Source: an uncultured Chloroflexus sp.
GTDB lineage: Bacteria > Chloroflexota > Chloroflexia > Chloroflexales > Chloroflexaceae
NCBI RefSeq assembly: GCF_937951745.1
Contig: NZ_CALFBQ010000008.1
Coordinates: 25,035-89,034, forward strand
Reading direction: 5' to 3'
Length of the DNA: 64,000 bases
Shown: piece after piece, positions 53,399 to 62,410 of the stretch
Numbering within the stretch: position 1 is the first letter of the stretch
Layout: each line of letters begins with the position of its first letter
The notes under the pieces: generated by a model
Database searches by the model: none
Seen by the model: the letters and a program-made list of their open reading frames with translations, nothing else
What the model was told of the DNA's origin: nothing
Position numbers and translations under genes: made by a program

Positions 53399-54168
53399 AT
53401 CTCCTCCTTACACCCAAAAGCATGACCCGCGTATATGACGATGCCGGTTGCACGCCGGTTGCACACCACGGCCTCCTACCTCACGGCAGCGAGTCTTTCG
53501 CATGTACGAGAAGAGTAAGGCTCCCTACCGTTGGCAGTGAGAATGAGAAACAGCATCACGGACACCCCGCTCGCACCTACACAATGGCCATTGCGAGTGG
53601 CCCCACCCTGCAGCGATTATGCGTACATCACCACTGATCGCTCCTCTGCCAACATACAGCATGGGTAGGAGCAGATTCGCCTTGCCCCACCCCTCAGTGG
53701 CGAGCTGCCCTTCACCCTAGCCCTCTTCACGTAGAAGAGCGGGGGAAACCACGCCTTCTCTTACCAAATACACGGGCACACAGCCTCCGCATCAGAGGCT
53801 TCCCCCTTCTTTAGGCAGGTACGTATACCGTCGAGCATCTCTCTCCCTGTGGAGGGGAGATGGGTGAGGGGTGAAAGAGGCAGCGAATGAACGAGTGGTA
53901 AATAGGATATGGTACTCTCCTGTAATTGCCTAGGCCAGCACTCTATTTTTTACCAAAAAGTATGATGCCACAATAACAACTGATAGGTATACATCTAAAC
54001 TAAACACCAGCTTATGGAATGAAACACCAATGAATCATCTCTCTAGAGATAGATTTTTTATTATCAAAATCAGTAAATTCACTTTAATTACTATACATAT
54101 TAGTACTACCTTTAAAGTACTTGATCATGATTAAAAATCGATTACAATATCAGCATGGTAACGGTTGT
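53399..54168. other. 770-bp gene-free region with repeat fragments and an AT-rich part
   Basis: The left half contains fragments of the dispersed GGGGTGAGGGT-type repeat: an inverted one near 53711-53745 and a direct one near 53840-53873. From about 53938 to 54160 the sequence turns strikingly AT-rich compared with everything around it and includes the palindrome TCTCTAGAGA (54040-54049) followed after four bases by a run of six T. No open frame is supported. Confidence 0.6.
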
Positions 54169-54489
54169 TTACACCTCCGGCCAATCGATGATGACGAAGA
54201 CCTCGTCGTCAATCACCTCGACCGGATAGGTGGCGATCCGCAAGCCTACCGGTGGCACGATGCTCTTGCCAGTACGCACATCGTAGGTCCAGCCATGCCA
54301 CGGACACGTGACGGTGTATTCGATCAAAACCCCTGCCGAGAGTGGCCCGCCCTCATGCCGGCAGCTATCACTGAAAGCGTAGATAGTGCCGGCAACATTC
54401 GCCAGCCCAATCGGCAAACCATCAATCTCGACATAGCGCATCCGTCCGGGCGGTAGTTCACTGCGATGGCAAATTTTGAACCGTTCCAT
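54169..54489 (-). CDS. Rieske [2Fe-2S] ferredoxin-type protein
   Basis: A 106-residue soluble electron-transfer protein. Both cluster motifs are intact: CRHEGGPLSAG (CxH) and CPWHGWTYDVRTG (CxxH), spaced as in Rieske ferredoxins and the small subunits of dioxygenases or nitrite reductase. There is no membrane anchor or signal peptide, so it is cytoplasmic. ATG 54489 has GGAAC at loose spacing. Divergent from the histidine kinase gene, 117 bp apart; no oxygenase component is adjacent, so the redox partner is unknown. Confidence 0.93.
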   Translation of the reverse strand: MERFKICHRSELPPGRMRYVEIDGLPIGLANVAGTIYAFSDSCRHEGGPLSAGVLIEYTVTCPWHGWTYDVRTGKSIVPPVGLRIATYPVEVIDDEVFVIIDWPEV

Positions 54490-54606
54490 AACCGTTGTTC
54501 CATTGACAGCTCTATCATCGATCCATTACAGTACAGGCAATATACAATGATAAATGTTCTTACCCTGTTGCATTTAACGCCTGTTGCCACAGATCGAGGT
54601 GATCGT

Positions 54607-56247
54607 ATGCCGCCGCTCGCGATTAATCAGCGCCAACTGGAAACGCTTAGCCAATTGCTTATTGCCGGCGGCCACCACGAAGTGGCCGATCTCTTACAGG
54701 CGTCGCTTGAGCGTCTAATCGCGTTTTGGCCGGCCCAAGCCGGTGCGCTGCTCTACATCTCTCCCTACGGCGAAACCACTAAAGTCACTTGGGGTCAGCT
54801 CGACGCCGAGACGCTCTCGCTGATCGAGCAAGCCCGCGATGGCTTTGCCCGCCGCGATGATAGCGGCGAACCGATTGTCGGCTCGTATTCGATCGACGAC
54901 AGCCGCGATCTGATCGAGCTGCCGTTGCAGAGCGGGGGGCAAGGGGTTGGCCTGCTCCATCTGGTCGTAAGCCGTTCCAACCAGCAATCGAGCAGCACAC
55001 CGCCGCTTGATGAAGAGCTGCTGGTGCTCTTGGTGCGCGCCATTGGCGGTGAAGCCGATAAGCTCGCGATGCTGCGCCGCGCCGAGCGCGATCTGCGCGA
55101 ACTCCATTTGCTCTACGAAATCGGTCAGTCGCTGGCAGTCAATCTCGACCTTACAAGCCTGCTTAACGATATTAAGCTGCGCGCACCGAAGGTGGTTGGC
55201 GCCGAACGCTGTTCGATCTTTATCCTTGACGAAGACACCCACGAGCTGGTGTTAGAAATTCCCGGCGAGCAGCGCCAGTACCGGATGCCTGCTGACCGTG
55301 GCATTGCCGGCTGGGTGGTCTCGCACGGCGTGGGCCAGATCGTTAACGATGTCGAACACGATCCGCGTTGGTACGATGCGATCAGCCGCGAAGCCGATTT
55401 TATCACCCGTTCGATCGTCTGTGTGCCGATGCGGGTGAAGGATCGGGTTATCGGCGCGATGCAGTTGCTCAATAAGGCGAATGGCCAGCCCTTCACCGAG
55501 CAAGATATGCAATTGCTGACGACGCTGGCAGCACAGGCGGCCATCGCGATCGAGAACGCCCGCCTCTATCAGCGCCTAAAGGAAGAGCGCGACCGGCTGT
55601 TGCAGAAAGAGGCCGAGGTGCGCTCAGCCATTGCCCGCGATCTGCACGATGGCCCAACGCAGAGTGTGGCTGCGATCGCGATGAATATCGAGTTTATCAA
55701 ACGCCTGTTTAAGGCGATGCCCGAACGGGTGCCCACCGAACTCGATACATTGGCTGAACTTGTGCAGAAGACGACGCACGATATCCGCACGCTGCTGTTC
55801 GAGTTGCGACCGCTTGGCCTTGAGACGCAGGGTCTGCTGGTCACGCTGCAACAATATGTTGATCGCTGGCGCGATCCCTCTGGCAACGACACCAAACTGC
55901 GCCTCGAAGCGCCGTCGCAAGTGCCGCGGCTCCCACCCGAAATTGAAGCTGCTGCCTTTATCATCATTCAAGAGGCGATCAATAATGCCCGCAAGCACGC
56001 CCAGAGTGATCTGATCACCATTTACCTCTATGTCGAGGAAGATCATTTTGTCGCGAGTGTACGTGATCGCGGTCGTGGATTTAATGTCGCTGCCGTTGAG
56101 AGCGGTTATGCCAACCGTGGCAGTCTTGGCTTGCTCAATATGAAGGAGCGGGCACGGCTGATCGGGGCCGATCTGCGCATCCGCAGCGAGATTGGGCAGG
56201 GGACGACGGTTGAGTTGCGGATCCCGTTGAATCAATCACGGTCATAG
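54607..56247 (+). CDS. GAF-domain histidine kinase (HisKA_3 type)
   Basis: Cytoplasmic sensor kinase of 546 residues. An N-terminal region (1-180) may be a diverged GAF-like sensor; a clear GAF domain follows (LYEIGQSLAVNLDLTSLLND, then AERCSIFILDEDTHELVLEI, RGIAGWVVSHG, FTEQDMQLLTTLAAQAAIAI). The dimerisation domain holds the phospho-acceptor His in AIARDLHDGPTQSVAAIAMN, and the ATPase domain has N-box QEAINNARKHAQ, RDRGRGFN and GLLNMKERARLIGA. This is the NarL-partner (LuxR-type response regulator) class, but no regulator lies in the window. ATG 54607 has GAGG seven bases upstream; an earlier start overlaps the Rieske gene on the other strand. Confidence 0.92.
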   Translation: MPPLAINQRQLETLSQLLIAGGHHEVADLLQASLERLIAFWPAQAGALLYISPYGETTKVTWGQLDAETLSLIEQARDGFARRDDSGEPIVGSYSIDDSRDLIELPLQSGGQGVGLLHLVVSRSNQQSSSTPPLDEELLVLLVRAIGGEADKLAMLRRAERDLRELHLLYEIGQSLAVNLDLTSLLNDIKLRAPKVVGAERCSIFILDEDTHELVLEIPGEQRQYRMPADRGIAGWVVSHGVGQIVNDVEHDPRWYDAISREADFITRSIVCVPMRVKDRVIGAMQLLNKANGQPFTEQDMQLLTTLAAQAAIAIENARLYQRLKEERDRLLQKEAEVRSAIARDLHDGPTQSVAAIAMNIEFIKRLFKAMPERVPTELDTLAELVQKTTHDIRTLLFELRPLGLETQGLLVTLQQYVDRWRDPSGNDTKLRLEAPSQVPRLPPEIEAAAFIIIQEAINNARKHAQSDLITIYLYVEEDHFVASVRDRGRGFNVAAVESGYANRGSLGLLNMKERARLIGADLRIRSEIGQGTTVELRIPLNQSRS

Positions 56248-56250
56248 ATT

Positions 56251-56314
56251 AGGGGCAGGTTGCCAACTTGCCCCTCTGACTCGGTAAAGGCGGGTTTCCC
56301 ACCCGCCCTTACCG
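56251..56314. terminator. Two tandem hairpins between convergent genes
   Basis: Hairpin 1 (56251-56275): AGGGGCA...TGCCCCT with inner GTT/AAC and a 3-nt loop. Hairpin 2 (56282-56314): CGGTAA and GGCGGGT pair with ACCCGCC and TTACCG, one mismatch, 5-nt loop. They fill the gap between the kinase gene (+) and sucD (-) and probably act as a two-way terminator. Confidence 0.55.
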
Positions 56315-56321
56315 TACTCCA

Positions 56322-57212
56322 TCACAACGCCGCCCGGGCGGCCAACGCCTCTTTCACCAGTCCGGCAATGTCAGTTGGCATCCGGGCCACCCGTACTCCT
56401 ACGCTCTCTAGCGCAGTGATCTTCTCTTGCGCCGTGCCTTCGCCGCCACTAATGATCGCGCCAGCGTGCCCCATACGCTTGCCGGGAGGCGCCGTCTGAC
56501 CAGCAATGAAGCCGACGACCGGCTTGGTCACATGCGCTTTGATGTACGCCGCCGCCTCTTGCTCGGCAGTGCCGCCGATCTCACCAATCAACACTATCGC
56601 TTCCGTCTGCGGATCAGCCTCAAACATTGCGAGCACATCAATGAAGTTGGTGCCGATAATCGGATCGCCGCCAATCCCGACGATCGTGCTCTGGCCGATG
56701 CCAATCCGGGTAAGGGCATCAACCGCTTCGTAGGTCAACGTGCCTGACTTACTCACAATCCCCACCGGGCCGGGAGTCGCGATATTGCCGGGAATGATGC
56801 CGACTTTGGCCGCTCCCGGCGTCAGCAGGCCGGGGCAATTTGGCCCGATCAGCCGCACGCCACACTCTTGCACAAAGGCATAGGTGCTGACCATATCAAG
56901 CGCTGGGATGCCTTCGGTAATGCACACGATCAAAGGAATGCCGGCAGCCGCCGACTCACGGATAGCATCGGGCGCAAACGGCGCCGGCACATAAATCACC
57001 GCGGTATTCGCGCCCGTCGCCGCCACTGCCTCTGATACGGTATTGAATACCGGCACCTGCCCATCGATCGCCGTCTGGCCGCCCCGCCCCGGTACCACGC
57101 CAGCCACGACGTTCGTACCATACTCTAGCATCTGGCGGGTGTGAAATTCACCTTCTTTACCGGTAATGCCCTGCACTAGCAATCGGGTATTGGCATCGAT
57201 TAAGATGCTCAC
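56322..57212 (-). CDS. sucD: Succinyl-CoA synthetase alpha subunit (ADP-forming)
   Basis: Alpha subunit that carries the phosphohistidine in succinate-CoA ligation. Motifs: [104 protein letters not shown] and the active-site His in [15 protein letters not shown]. The GTG start at 57212 ([15 protein letters not shown]) has AAGGAGG five bases upstream; the longer open frame upstream is not supported. Length 296 is exact for the family. The beta subunit gene sucC is not next to it, which is less common. Confidence 0.95.
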   Translation of the reverse strand: MSILIDANTRLLVQGITGKEGEFHTRQMLEYGTNVVAGVVPGRGGQTAIDGQVPVFNTVSEAVAATGANTAVIYVPAPFAPDAIRESAAAGIPLIVCITEGIPALDMVSTYAFVQECGVRLIGPNCPGLLTPGAAKVGIIPGNIATPGPVGIVSKSGTLTYEAVDALTRIGIGQSTIVGIGGDPIIGTNFIDVLAMFEADPQTEAIVLIGEIGGTAEQEAAAYIKAHVTKPVVGFIAGQTAPPGKRMGHAGAIISGGEGTAQEKITALESVGVRVARMPTDIAGLVKEALAARAAL

Positions 57213-57302
57213 TCGCGCCTCCTTGTGCTTTTGCGTATCTATGACCCTCTTTCCGAGACCTGATTTTGCCAACGATGCCGGCTCGTTTCCCTATTCCCTC
57301 AC

Positions 57303-58094
57303 TCAATACGCCTCGCCACTCTGCCGTTCCGGCATGGCACCCTCTGCCTCTTGCACAATCGACACCCCAGCCGAAGTGCCGATACGGGTTGCGCCGGCGG
57401 CAATCAGCGCCTGCGCCGCCGCCAACGATCGCACGCCGCCCGATGCCTTGACCCCGATTGCCGGCCCAACCGCTGCGCGCATCATGGCAATATCAGCCAC
57501 CGTCGCGCCTCCCGGCCCGAAACCGGTGCTGGTCTTGACGAAATCGGCGCCGGCCCGCACTGCCAGTAAGCACGCCATCACCTTTTCCACATCGGTGAGT
57601 AAGCCGGTTTCAAGGATGACTTTCACCAGCACCCCACTGGCATGAGCGGTATCGGTCACAGCCCGAATATCGTCAGCAACGGCATGGTATTCGCGCCCAC
57701 GCAGCGCACCCACCGCCAGTACCATATCGACTTCGCGCGCACCATGCCCAATGGCCTGCACCGTCTCAAATACTTTAACTTTCGTTGTAGTTGCGCCGAG
57801 GGGAAAGCCGATAACCGTACAGACCCGCACCGACGACCCGGCCAATGCGCGCGCACATCGCTCGACGTAGCGCGGATTGACGCAAACGCTGGCGAAGCGA
57901 TAACGTTCGGCTTCGTTGCATAATCGATCAATCTGATCAGACGTCGCTTCGGGTTTCAACAGGGTGTGATCAATGTAGCTGGCAATCGGCGTATCTGAAG
58001 CAGGCGGTGACGGCGGGTTCGGCAATTGCATCCCGGTCGGCAACCCAACCAACGCTTCCATCTGCGCGCGCACCTGCGCAATCAGGTCTTCCAC
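57303..58094 (-). CDS. deoC: Deoxyribose-phosphate aldolase
   Basis: Class I aldolase converting 2-deoxyribose-5-phosphate to glyceraldehyde-3-phosphate and acetaldehyde. Motifs: [58 protein letters not shown], the Schiff-base lysine region [15 protein letters not shown] and [11 protein letters not shown] Pro-rich N-terminal extension of about 35 residues precedes the core, a feature seen in several bacterial forms. The start is GTG 58094 with AGAGGAG seven bases upstream. It is divergent from the PfkB kinase, hinting at a shared sugar or nucleoside salvage role. Confidence 0.95.
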   Translation of the reverse strand: MEDLIAQVRAQMEALVGLPTGMQLPNPPSPPASDTPIASYIDHTLLKPEATSDQIDRLCNEAERYRFASVCVNPRYVERCARALAGSSVRVCTVIGFPLGATTTKVKVFETVQAIGHGAREVDMVLAVGALRGREYHAVADDIRAVTDTAHASGVLVKVILETGLLTDVEKVMACLLAVRAGADFVKTSTGFGPGGATVADIAMMRAAVGPAIGVKASGGVRSLAAAQALIAAGATRIGTSAGVSIVQEAEGAMPERQSGEAY

Positions 58095-58147
58095 GACAAC
58101 GCTCCTCTTGACGGCTGGCGCACTGATCCGGCATCATTCACCTTGCT

Positions 58148-58156
58148 ATTGTAGCA
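58148..58156 (-). promoter_or_regulatory. Extended -10 promoter of deoC
   Basis: Minus-strand TGCTACAAT, about 55 nt before the deoC GTG; it closely resembles the TGCTATAAT boxes before murF and the EEP gene. No consensus -35 is present. Confidence 0.4.
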
Positions 58157-58215
58157 CAGGCAAGCAAATGATTCGCTGAATGGCAATGATAGGCAACACT
58201 GCTTTAGGAGTTGGT

Positions 58216-59103
58216 ATGACGCAATTTGATGTGATTGGGGTCGGGATCGCCAGTTGGGATATGATTGGCGTAGCGGCCACGCCACCGGTCTTAGGCCAGA
58301 AACAACCCCTCGCCGGGCGCACCGAGATGGGTGGCGGGCCAGTGGCGACAGCACTGGCTACGCTGGCCCGGCTAGGAGCCAACGTGGCGCTGGTGAGCGC
58401 CGTTGGCAACGATCACTACGGCGAGGCGATTCGCACCGAACTCGCTCATTTCGGCATTAATACTGCCTTCGTCGCTACTCGTCCCGGTTCATCACACGTG
58501 TCGTTCGTACTAGCCGAGCCGGGCAGTGACCGCCGCACGGTCTGGTGGTACAACGAATCAGCCGTCTTTGCCGACCTCGTCTTTCCTCCGGAACTAGCCT
58601 CCCAAACCCGTGCTTTGCTGATTGACAGCCACTTGCCGGCAGCATTATCCGCCGCCCAACAGGTGCGCGCTGCCGGCGGGCGCATTATGATCGACGCCGA
58701 ACGGGTGAAACCGGCAGTAATAGACTTGCTGCCGCTCTGCGATGATATCGTTGTGTCGGCCAATTTTGCCCGCGCCATGACCGGCCTTTCTGATCTGGCC
58801 GCCGCGACACAGGCCTTGCACGACCGTTACCGGCGGCTGATTGTCGTCACTGCCGGCGAAGCGGGGAGCTGGGCCTGCAATGGCGGTGATATGATCTATA
58901 CCCCCGCCTTCCCCACTCAACCGGTCGACACGACCGGCTGCGGCGATGTCTTTCACGGCGCACTGCTCTTTGCCCTGCTTCGCGGTGATCCCCTGCCGGC
59001 AGCGTTGCGCTTCGCCAGCGCCGCCGCTGCGCTCAAAACCCGCGGCCTTGGCGGGCGGAGCGCCTTACCGACGTTGGCTGAAGTCGAGGCGTTCTTGGCG
59101 TGA
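58216..59103 (+). CDS. PfkB family carbohydrate kinase
   Basis: Ribokinase-fold sugar kinase of 295 residues. N-terminal FDVIGVGIASWDMIGVA; glycine pair region TEMGGGPVATALATLARLGA; VSAVGNDHYGEAIRTEL; C-terminal ATP and catalytic motif PVDTTGCGDVFHGALLFALL, with the catalytic Asp in GCGD. Sugar specificity (ribose, fructose, deoxyribose or other) cannot be read from motifs. ATG 58216 has AGGAG five bases upstream; an earlier frame start at 58180 does not. Divergent from deoC, so a pentose or deoxyribose is plausible as substrate. Confidence 0.92.
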   Translation: MTQFDVIGVGIASWDMIGVAATPPVLGQKQPLAGRTEMGGGPVATALATLARLGANVALVSAVGNDHYGEAIRTELAHFGINTAFVATRPGSSHVSFVLAEPGSDRRTVWWYNESAVFADLVFPPELASQTRALLIDSHLPAALSAAQQVRAAGGRIMIDAERVKPAVIDLLPLCDDIVVSANFARAMTGLSDLAAATQALHDRYRRLIVVTAGEAGSWACNGGDMIYTPAFPTQPVDTTGCGDVFHGALLFALLRGDPLPAALRFASAAAALKTRGLGGRSALPTLAEVEAFLA

Positions 59104-59107
59104 TCGC

Positions 59108-60232
59108 TTAGAAGGCGATTTGCCGGTGACGCAACTGCACGCTTTGCAGCAGACCAATCCCGGCAAGCGTCATTACCATAAAGCTGCCGCCAGCCGACAC
59201 AAATGGCAGCGGCAAACCAGTAACCGGCAACAAACTCATGTTCATACCAAGATTGATCACGGTATGGCTGAAGAGCATGCCAAAAATGCCAAGCGCAATC
59301 ATCCGGCCAAACTGATCGCGCGCCTTGCCAGCAACCGTTAACGTCTGCCAGAGCAAGATGGCTAAGAAGCTGATCAAGACGAGCCCGCCAATGAAACCCA
59401 ATTCTTCGCCCACCACAGCAAAGATGAAGTCGGTATGCTGCACCGGCACATAATTGCCTTGACTGAACAGGCCGCGGGTCAAACCGGCGCCAGTAAGACC
59501 GCCGGAGCTAATCGCATTGAGTGATTGAATGACGTTATATGCCGCGTTGAAATCAACTGCTGCCGGGTTGATCAACAGGTAATAAAAGGTGCTGAGGCGC
59601 ACTTGCTGGTAGGTGTCGAGCACGTAGTGCCACGCTACCCAACCAAGCGGCACAGCCATAATGAATAAGAACACTAGTTGGCTAGGACGCATCCCGGCCC
59701 CCCACGCCATCACCAAGCAGATGCTTGCCATGACCAATGCCGTGCCAAGGTCAGGCTGGACAAAGACCAACGCCATCGGTACTGCGGCAATCAACAAGCT
59801 GCCCAATTGGACAAGCCAGCTCCCGCCGCGATCGGCATAGCGTTGCCAATACGCCGCTAGCGCCACTATCAATACCAATTTGCTCAATTCAGAAGGCTGG
59901 AAGGTGCGCTCGCCGATCGCAATCCAACTGCGCGCCCCCTCACTCACCCGGCCAATGACTAACACCGCTGCGAGCAAGAGCACCATCCCGATGTAGAGTG
60001 GGCGCGCCAAACTGGAGAGCAGGCGATAATCGAATAACATCATAATGACCATTACCACCAGCCCGATGATGATGTAGACAAGTTGGCGATCAAAGACCGG
60101 TCGTAGCGGCAAGCCATTGCCTGCGACCGCATTGAGGGTGGCGCTGTGCAAGGCCATCCCACCGATGACAAGCAAGACCGCCACACTACCGACGATAGAC
60201 CAATCGAGATCGCGCCAGCGCCGTGTCTCCAC
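59108..60232 (-). CDS. rodA: Rod-shape SEDS glycosyltransferase RodA
   Basis: Elongation-specific peptidoglycan polymerase of the SEDS family, 374 residues with about ten helices. Hallmarks: ARSWIAIGERTFQPSELSKL, VQPDLGTALVMASICL, GNYVPVQHTDFIFAVVGEEL, then SLLPVTGLPLPFVSAGGSFM. The QHTDFIF form and the absence of the FtsW-specific PQPHTD loop separate it from the ftsW product at 7.4-8.6 kb. GTG 60232 has GGAGG six bases upstream. The next gene upstream is DAHP synthase 19 nt away, so they may share a transcript; no mreBCD or PBP2 gene is adjacent. Confidence 0.93.
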   Translation of the reverse strand: METRRWRDLDWSIVGSVAVLLVIGGMALHSATLNAVAGNGLPLRPVFDRQLVYIIIGLVVMVIMMLFDYRLLSSLARPLYIGMVLLLAAVLVIGRVSEGARSWIAIGERTFQPSELSKLVLIVALAAYWQRYADRGGSWLVQLGSLLIAAVPMALVFVQPDLGTALVMASICLVMAWGAGMRPSQLVFLFIMAVPLGWVAWHYVLDTYQQVRLSTFYYLLINPAAVDFNAAYNVIQSLNAISSGGLTGAGLTRGLFSQGNYVPVQHTDFIFAVVGEELGFIGGLVLISFLAILLWQTLTVAGKARDQFGRMIALGIFGMLFSHTVINLGMNMSLLPVTGLPLPFVSAGGSFMVMTLAGIGLLQSVQLRHRQIAF

Positions 60233-60251
60233 CGTTTACCTCCGCTCGAAG

Positions 60252-61286
60252 TCAGCGGTACACGCTGCTAACCAGCGGGCGTTCAACCGCCGCGGCAATG
60301 CGCGCTATTTGGCGCATCATGTCGGCAAAACTGTCCGGCACCAATGATTGCGTGCCATCGCACACCGCATAGGCCGGATTGTCATGTACTTCGACGATCA
60401 AGCCGTCGGCGCCGGCGGCCAACGCGGCCCGTGCCATTGGAATGACTAAGTCGGCCCGGCCACTGGCATGCGACGGATCGACAATTACCGGTAAGTGCGA
60501 GAGCTGTTTAATCAGCGGCACCGCACCCAGATCAAGCGTGAAGCGCAGGCTGTCATCAAACGTGCGAATCCCACGCTCACACAACACGACATGAGGATTG
60601 CCTTCGGCCAGAATGTACTCCGCCGCTAGCAGCAAATCTTTCACCGTAGCGGCAAAACCGCGCTTGAGCAGCACCGGTCGTTGCGTGCGCCCCACGGCCC
60701 GCAACAGCGAGTAGTTCTGCATGTTACGCGCGCCGATCTGCAACATATCGGCGTATTCGAGCACAAGCGGCAACGTCTCGGTGTCCATGACTTCGGTCAC
60801 GACCGGCAGGCCGGTCAAGGCGCGCGCCTCAGCCAGTATCTGCAAGCCGGCTTCACCCAAGCCGTGAAACGAATACGGCGATGTACGCGGTTTGTACGCA
60901 CCACCGCGTAAGATCACTGCTCCGGCGGCGCGAACGGCCTGCGCCACATTGAAGGTCTGTTCGCGGCTCTCGACCGTGCATGGGCCGGCGATAACCGCGA
61001 TCCCTTTCCCGCCAATCGGGACACCGCCAACCTCAACGATCGTCTCGAGTTCTTTGAATTCGCGGCTCACCCGCTTGTACGGCGCAGTGACCCGGATCAA
61101 TTGGCTCACACCGGGGAGACGCTGCAACCGGCTAGCTTGTTCAATCGGCCCTTGATTGCCGGTAATACCAATCGCGGTACGGGTTGGGCCGGGCATAGGG
61201 TGAGGCGTAAATCCCATGGCCCGAATTTCGGCACAGACCGCTTCGATCTGCTCCGCCGTAGCGTGCGCTTCCATCACGACTAGCAT
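60252..61286 (-). CDS. aroF: 3-deoxy-7-phosphoheptulonate synthase (DAHP synthase)
   Basis: First enzyme of the shikimate pathway, joining PEP and erythrose-4-phosphate. Residues 1-70 form a ferredoxin-like regulatory domain (MLVVMEAHATAEQIEAVCAE, RTAIGITGNQGPI), as in Thermotoga-type enzymes; the barrel has IAGPCTVESREQTF, ILRGGAYKPRTSPYSFHGLG, LLKRGFAATVKDLLLAAEYI, VDPSHASGRADLV and EVHDNPAYAVCDGTQSL. Length 344 fits type I-beta. ATG 61286 has no good ribosome site. It is placed between ndk and rodA in one direction. Confidence 0.94.
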   Translation of the reverse strand: MLVVMEAHATAEQIEAVCAEIRAMGFTPHPMPGPTRTAIGITGNQGPIEQASRLQRLPGVSQLIRVTAPYKRVSREFKELETIVEVGGVPIGGKGIAVIAGPCTVESREQTFNVAQAVRAAGAVILRGGAYKPRTSPYSFHGLGEAGLQILAEARALTGLPVVTEVMDTETLPLVLEYADMLQIGARNMQNYSLLRAVGRTQRPVLLKRGFAATVKDLLLAAEYILAEGNPHVVLCERGIRTFDDSLRFTLDLGAVPLIKQLSHLPVIVDPSHASGRADLVIPMARAALAAGADGLIVEVHDNPAYAVCDGTQSLVPDSFADMMRQIARIAAAVERPLVSSVYR

Positions 61287-61371
61287 AGATAAGGTGGCGG
61301 TTGGCCGCGATCATCTGAGCGCGCCAACCGCATTGACGGGAGCTCGGCACCCGTGAGCTGTACAATTATCG

Positions 61372-61827
61372 TTACTCGTAGATCCACCCGTCAAGCGAGC
61401 GATTCCACTCGCCGATGAGTTCATGAGGCTGAAAGAAGATTGCCGTTTCGCGCTCACCGCTCTCCGGCGAGTCAGAGGCATGGATCAGGTTGCGTCCGAT
61501 ATCAACGCCAAAATCACCACGAATAGTGCCGGGCGCCGCTTTAGCCGGGTTCGTCGCCCCAACCATTGCGCGCACTAGTTCCACCGTGCCCGGCTTGCCA
61601 GCCACGACGGCTACCACAACTGGCGCGGAAGTGATGTAGCTAACGAGACCATCGAAGAAGCTCTTACCTTCGTGTTCAGCATAATGGCGACGCGCTAACG
61701 CTTCATCAACCTGCATCAGCTTGAGACCCTGAAACTTGAGGCCACGTTGCTCAAACCGGCTGATAATCGCCCCAATTAGACCTCGTTGCACCGCATCGGG
61801 CTTTAAAATCAGAAGTGCGCGTTCCAT
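61372..61827 (-). CDS. ndk: Nucleoside diphosphate kinase
   Basis: Balances nucleoside triphosphate pools by phosphate transfer through a histidine intermediate. The N-terminus ERALLILKPDAVQRGLIGAI and the regions FFDGLVSYITSAPVVVAVVA, MVGATNPAKAAPGTIRGDFG and the active-site His in NLIHASDSPESGERE are all present. Length 151 is normal. ATG 61827 has GAGG upstream. A dyad with an embedded extended -10 lies about 45 nt before the start. Confidence 0.97.
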   Translation of the reverse strand: MERALLILKPDAVQRGLIGAIISRFEQRGLKFQGLKLMQVDEALARRHYAEHEGKSFFDGLVSYITSAPVVVAVVAGKPGTVELVRAMVGATNPAKAAPGTIRGDFGVDIGRNLIHASDSPESGERETAIFFQPHELIGEWNRSLDGWIYE

Positions 61828-61869
61828 GCATACCTCATTACGTCAAGAAATAGGTTTGTTGCCCTCGGT

Positions 61870-61886
61870 CAGTATACCATATACTG
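61870..61886 (-). promoter_or_regulatory. Dyad with embedded extended -10, upstream of ndk
   Basis: CAGTATA and TATACTG form a perfect 7-bp inverted repeat around CCA. On the minus strand it contains TGGTATACT, an extended -10 box, about 45 nt before the ndk ATG, so a protein bound to the dyad would block RNA polymerase. Confidence 0.45.
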
Positions 61887-61906
61887 GTCAACAACCACGC
61901 AATCAC

Positions 61907-61935
61907 AAGGGGCGACGCGCGCTGCGTCGCCCCTT
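61907..61935 (-). terminator. 12-bp GC-rich hairpin after the roadblock gene
   Basis: AAGGGGCGACGC and GCGTCGCCCCTT pair perfectly around a 5-nt loop, between the roadblock gene and ndk. It likely ends the roadblock transcript, although only two U residues follow. Confidence 0.55.
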
Positions 61936-61999
61936 CATCGCTGTATGCCCTGATTATACGAGTGACACAGAGTATCACCTCTCGGCGCCCACCGTACCA

Positions 62000-62347
62000 T
62001 CAGATCGGCACCGCCTCGCTGATCCGCTTGGCAGCGCGGCGCATCTCCATCTTCACCAACCCTAGATTCACCGTGCGCTGGGTGATGACGACAAGGATCA
62101 GTTCTTTTGCTTCCAACAACAAGATCGAACCATCTTTGGCATCGATAATCGAGTCCACGAGATTACCCACGCCGAGCCGCCGGGTCGCTTTGTCGATCTC
62201 ACCGAAGACAGCCGCCGACATTGCGCCCAATATTTCAGCGTCTTCTTCATCGAGTAAGGTACTGGCCACAACCAGACCATCCTTGCCGACGAGTAAGCTG
62301 CCGATGACGCCATCGACCCGGATCAGATCCTCTACAATGCGGCGCAT
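62000..62347 (-). CDS. Roadblock/LC7 domain protein
   Basis: A 115-residue roadblock (MglB/LC7-like) protein; in bacteria these regulate small Ras-like GTPases or act as dimeric scaffolds. The sequence shows MRRIVEDLIRVDGVIGSLLV, GKDGLVVASTLLDEEDAEIL, the GAMSAAVFGEIDKATRRLGV helix and DGSILLLEAKELILVVITQR. ATG 62347 has AAAGG six bases upstream; the ATG eight codons earlier has none. It follows the acidic repeat protein by 63 nt in the same direction, so they are probably co-expressed. No MglA-type GTPase is inside the window. Confidence 0.92.
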   Translation of the reverse strand: MRRIVEDLIRVDGVIGSLLVGKDGLVVASTLLDEEDAEILGAMSAAVFGEIDKATRRLGVGNLVDSIIDAKDGSILLLEAKELILVVITQRTVNLGLVKMEMRRAAKRISEAVPI

Positions 62348-62410
62348 GCTAAACCTTTCTTGTGGTGCCATCTTTGCGACTGCTTTCGTCTAAAGTAAGA
62401 CGGATACTGC

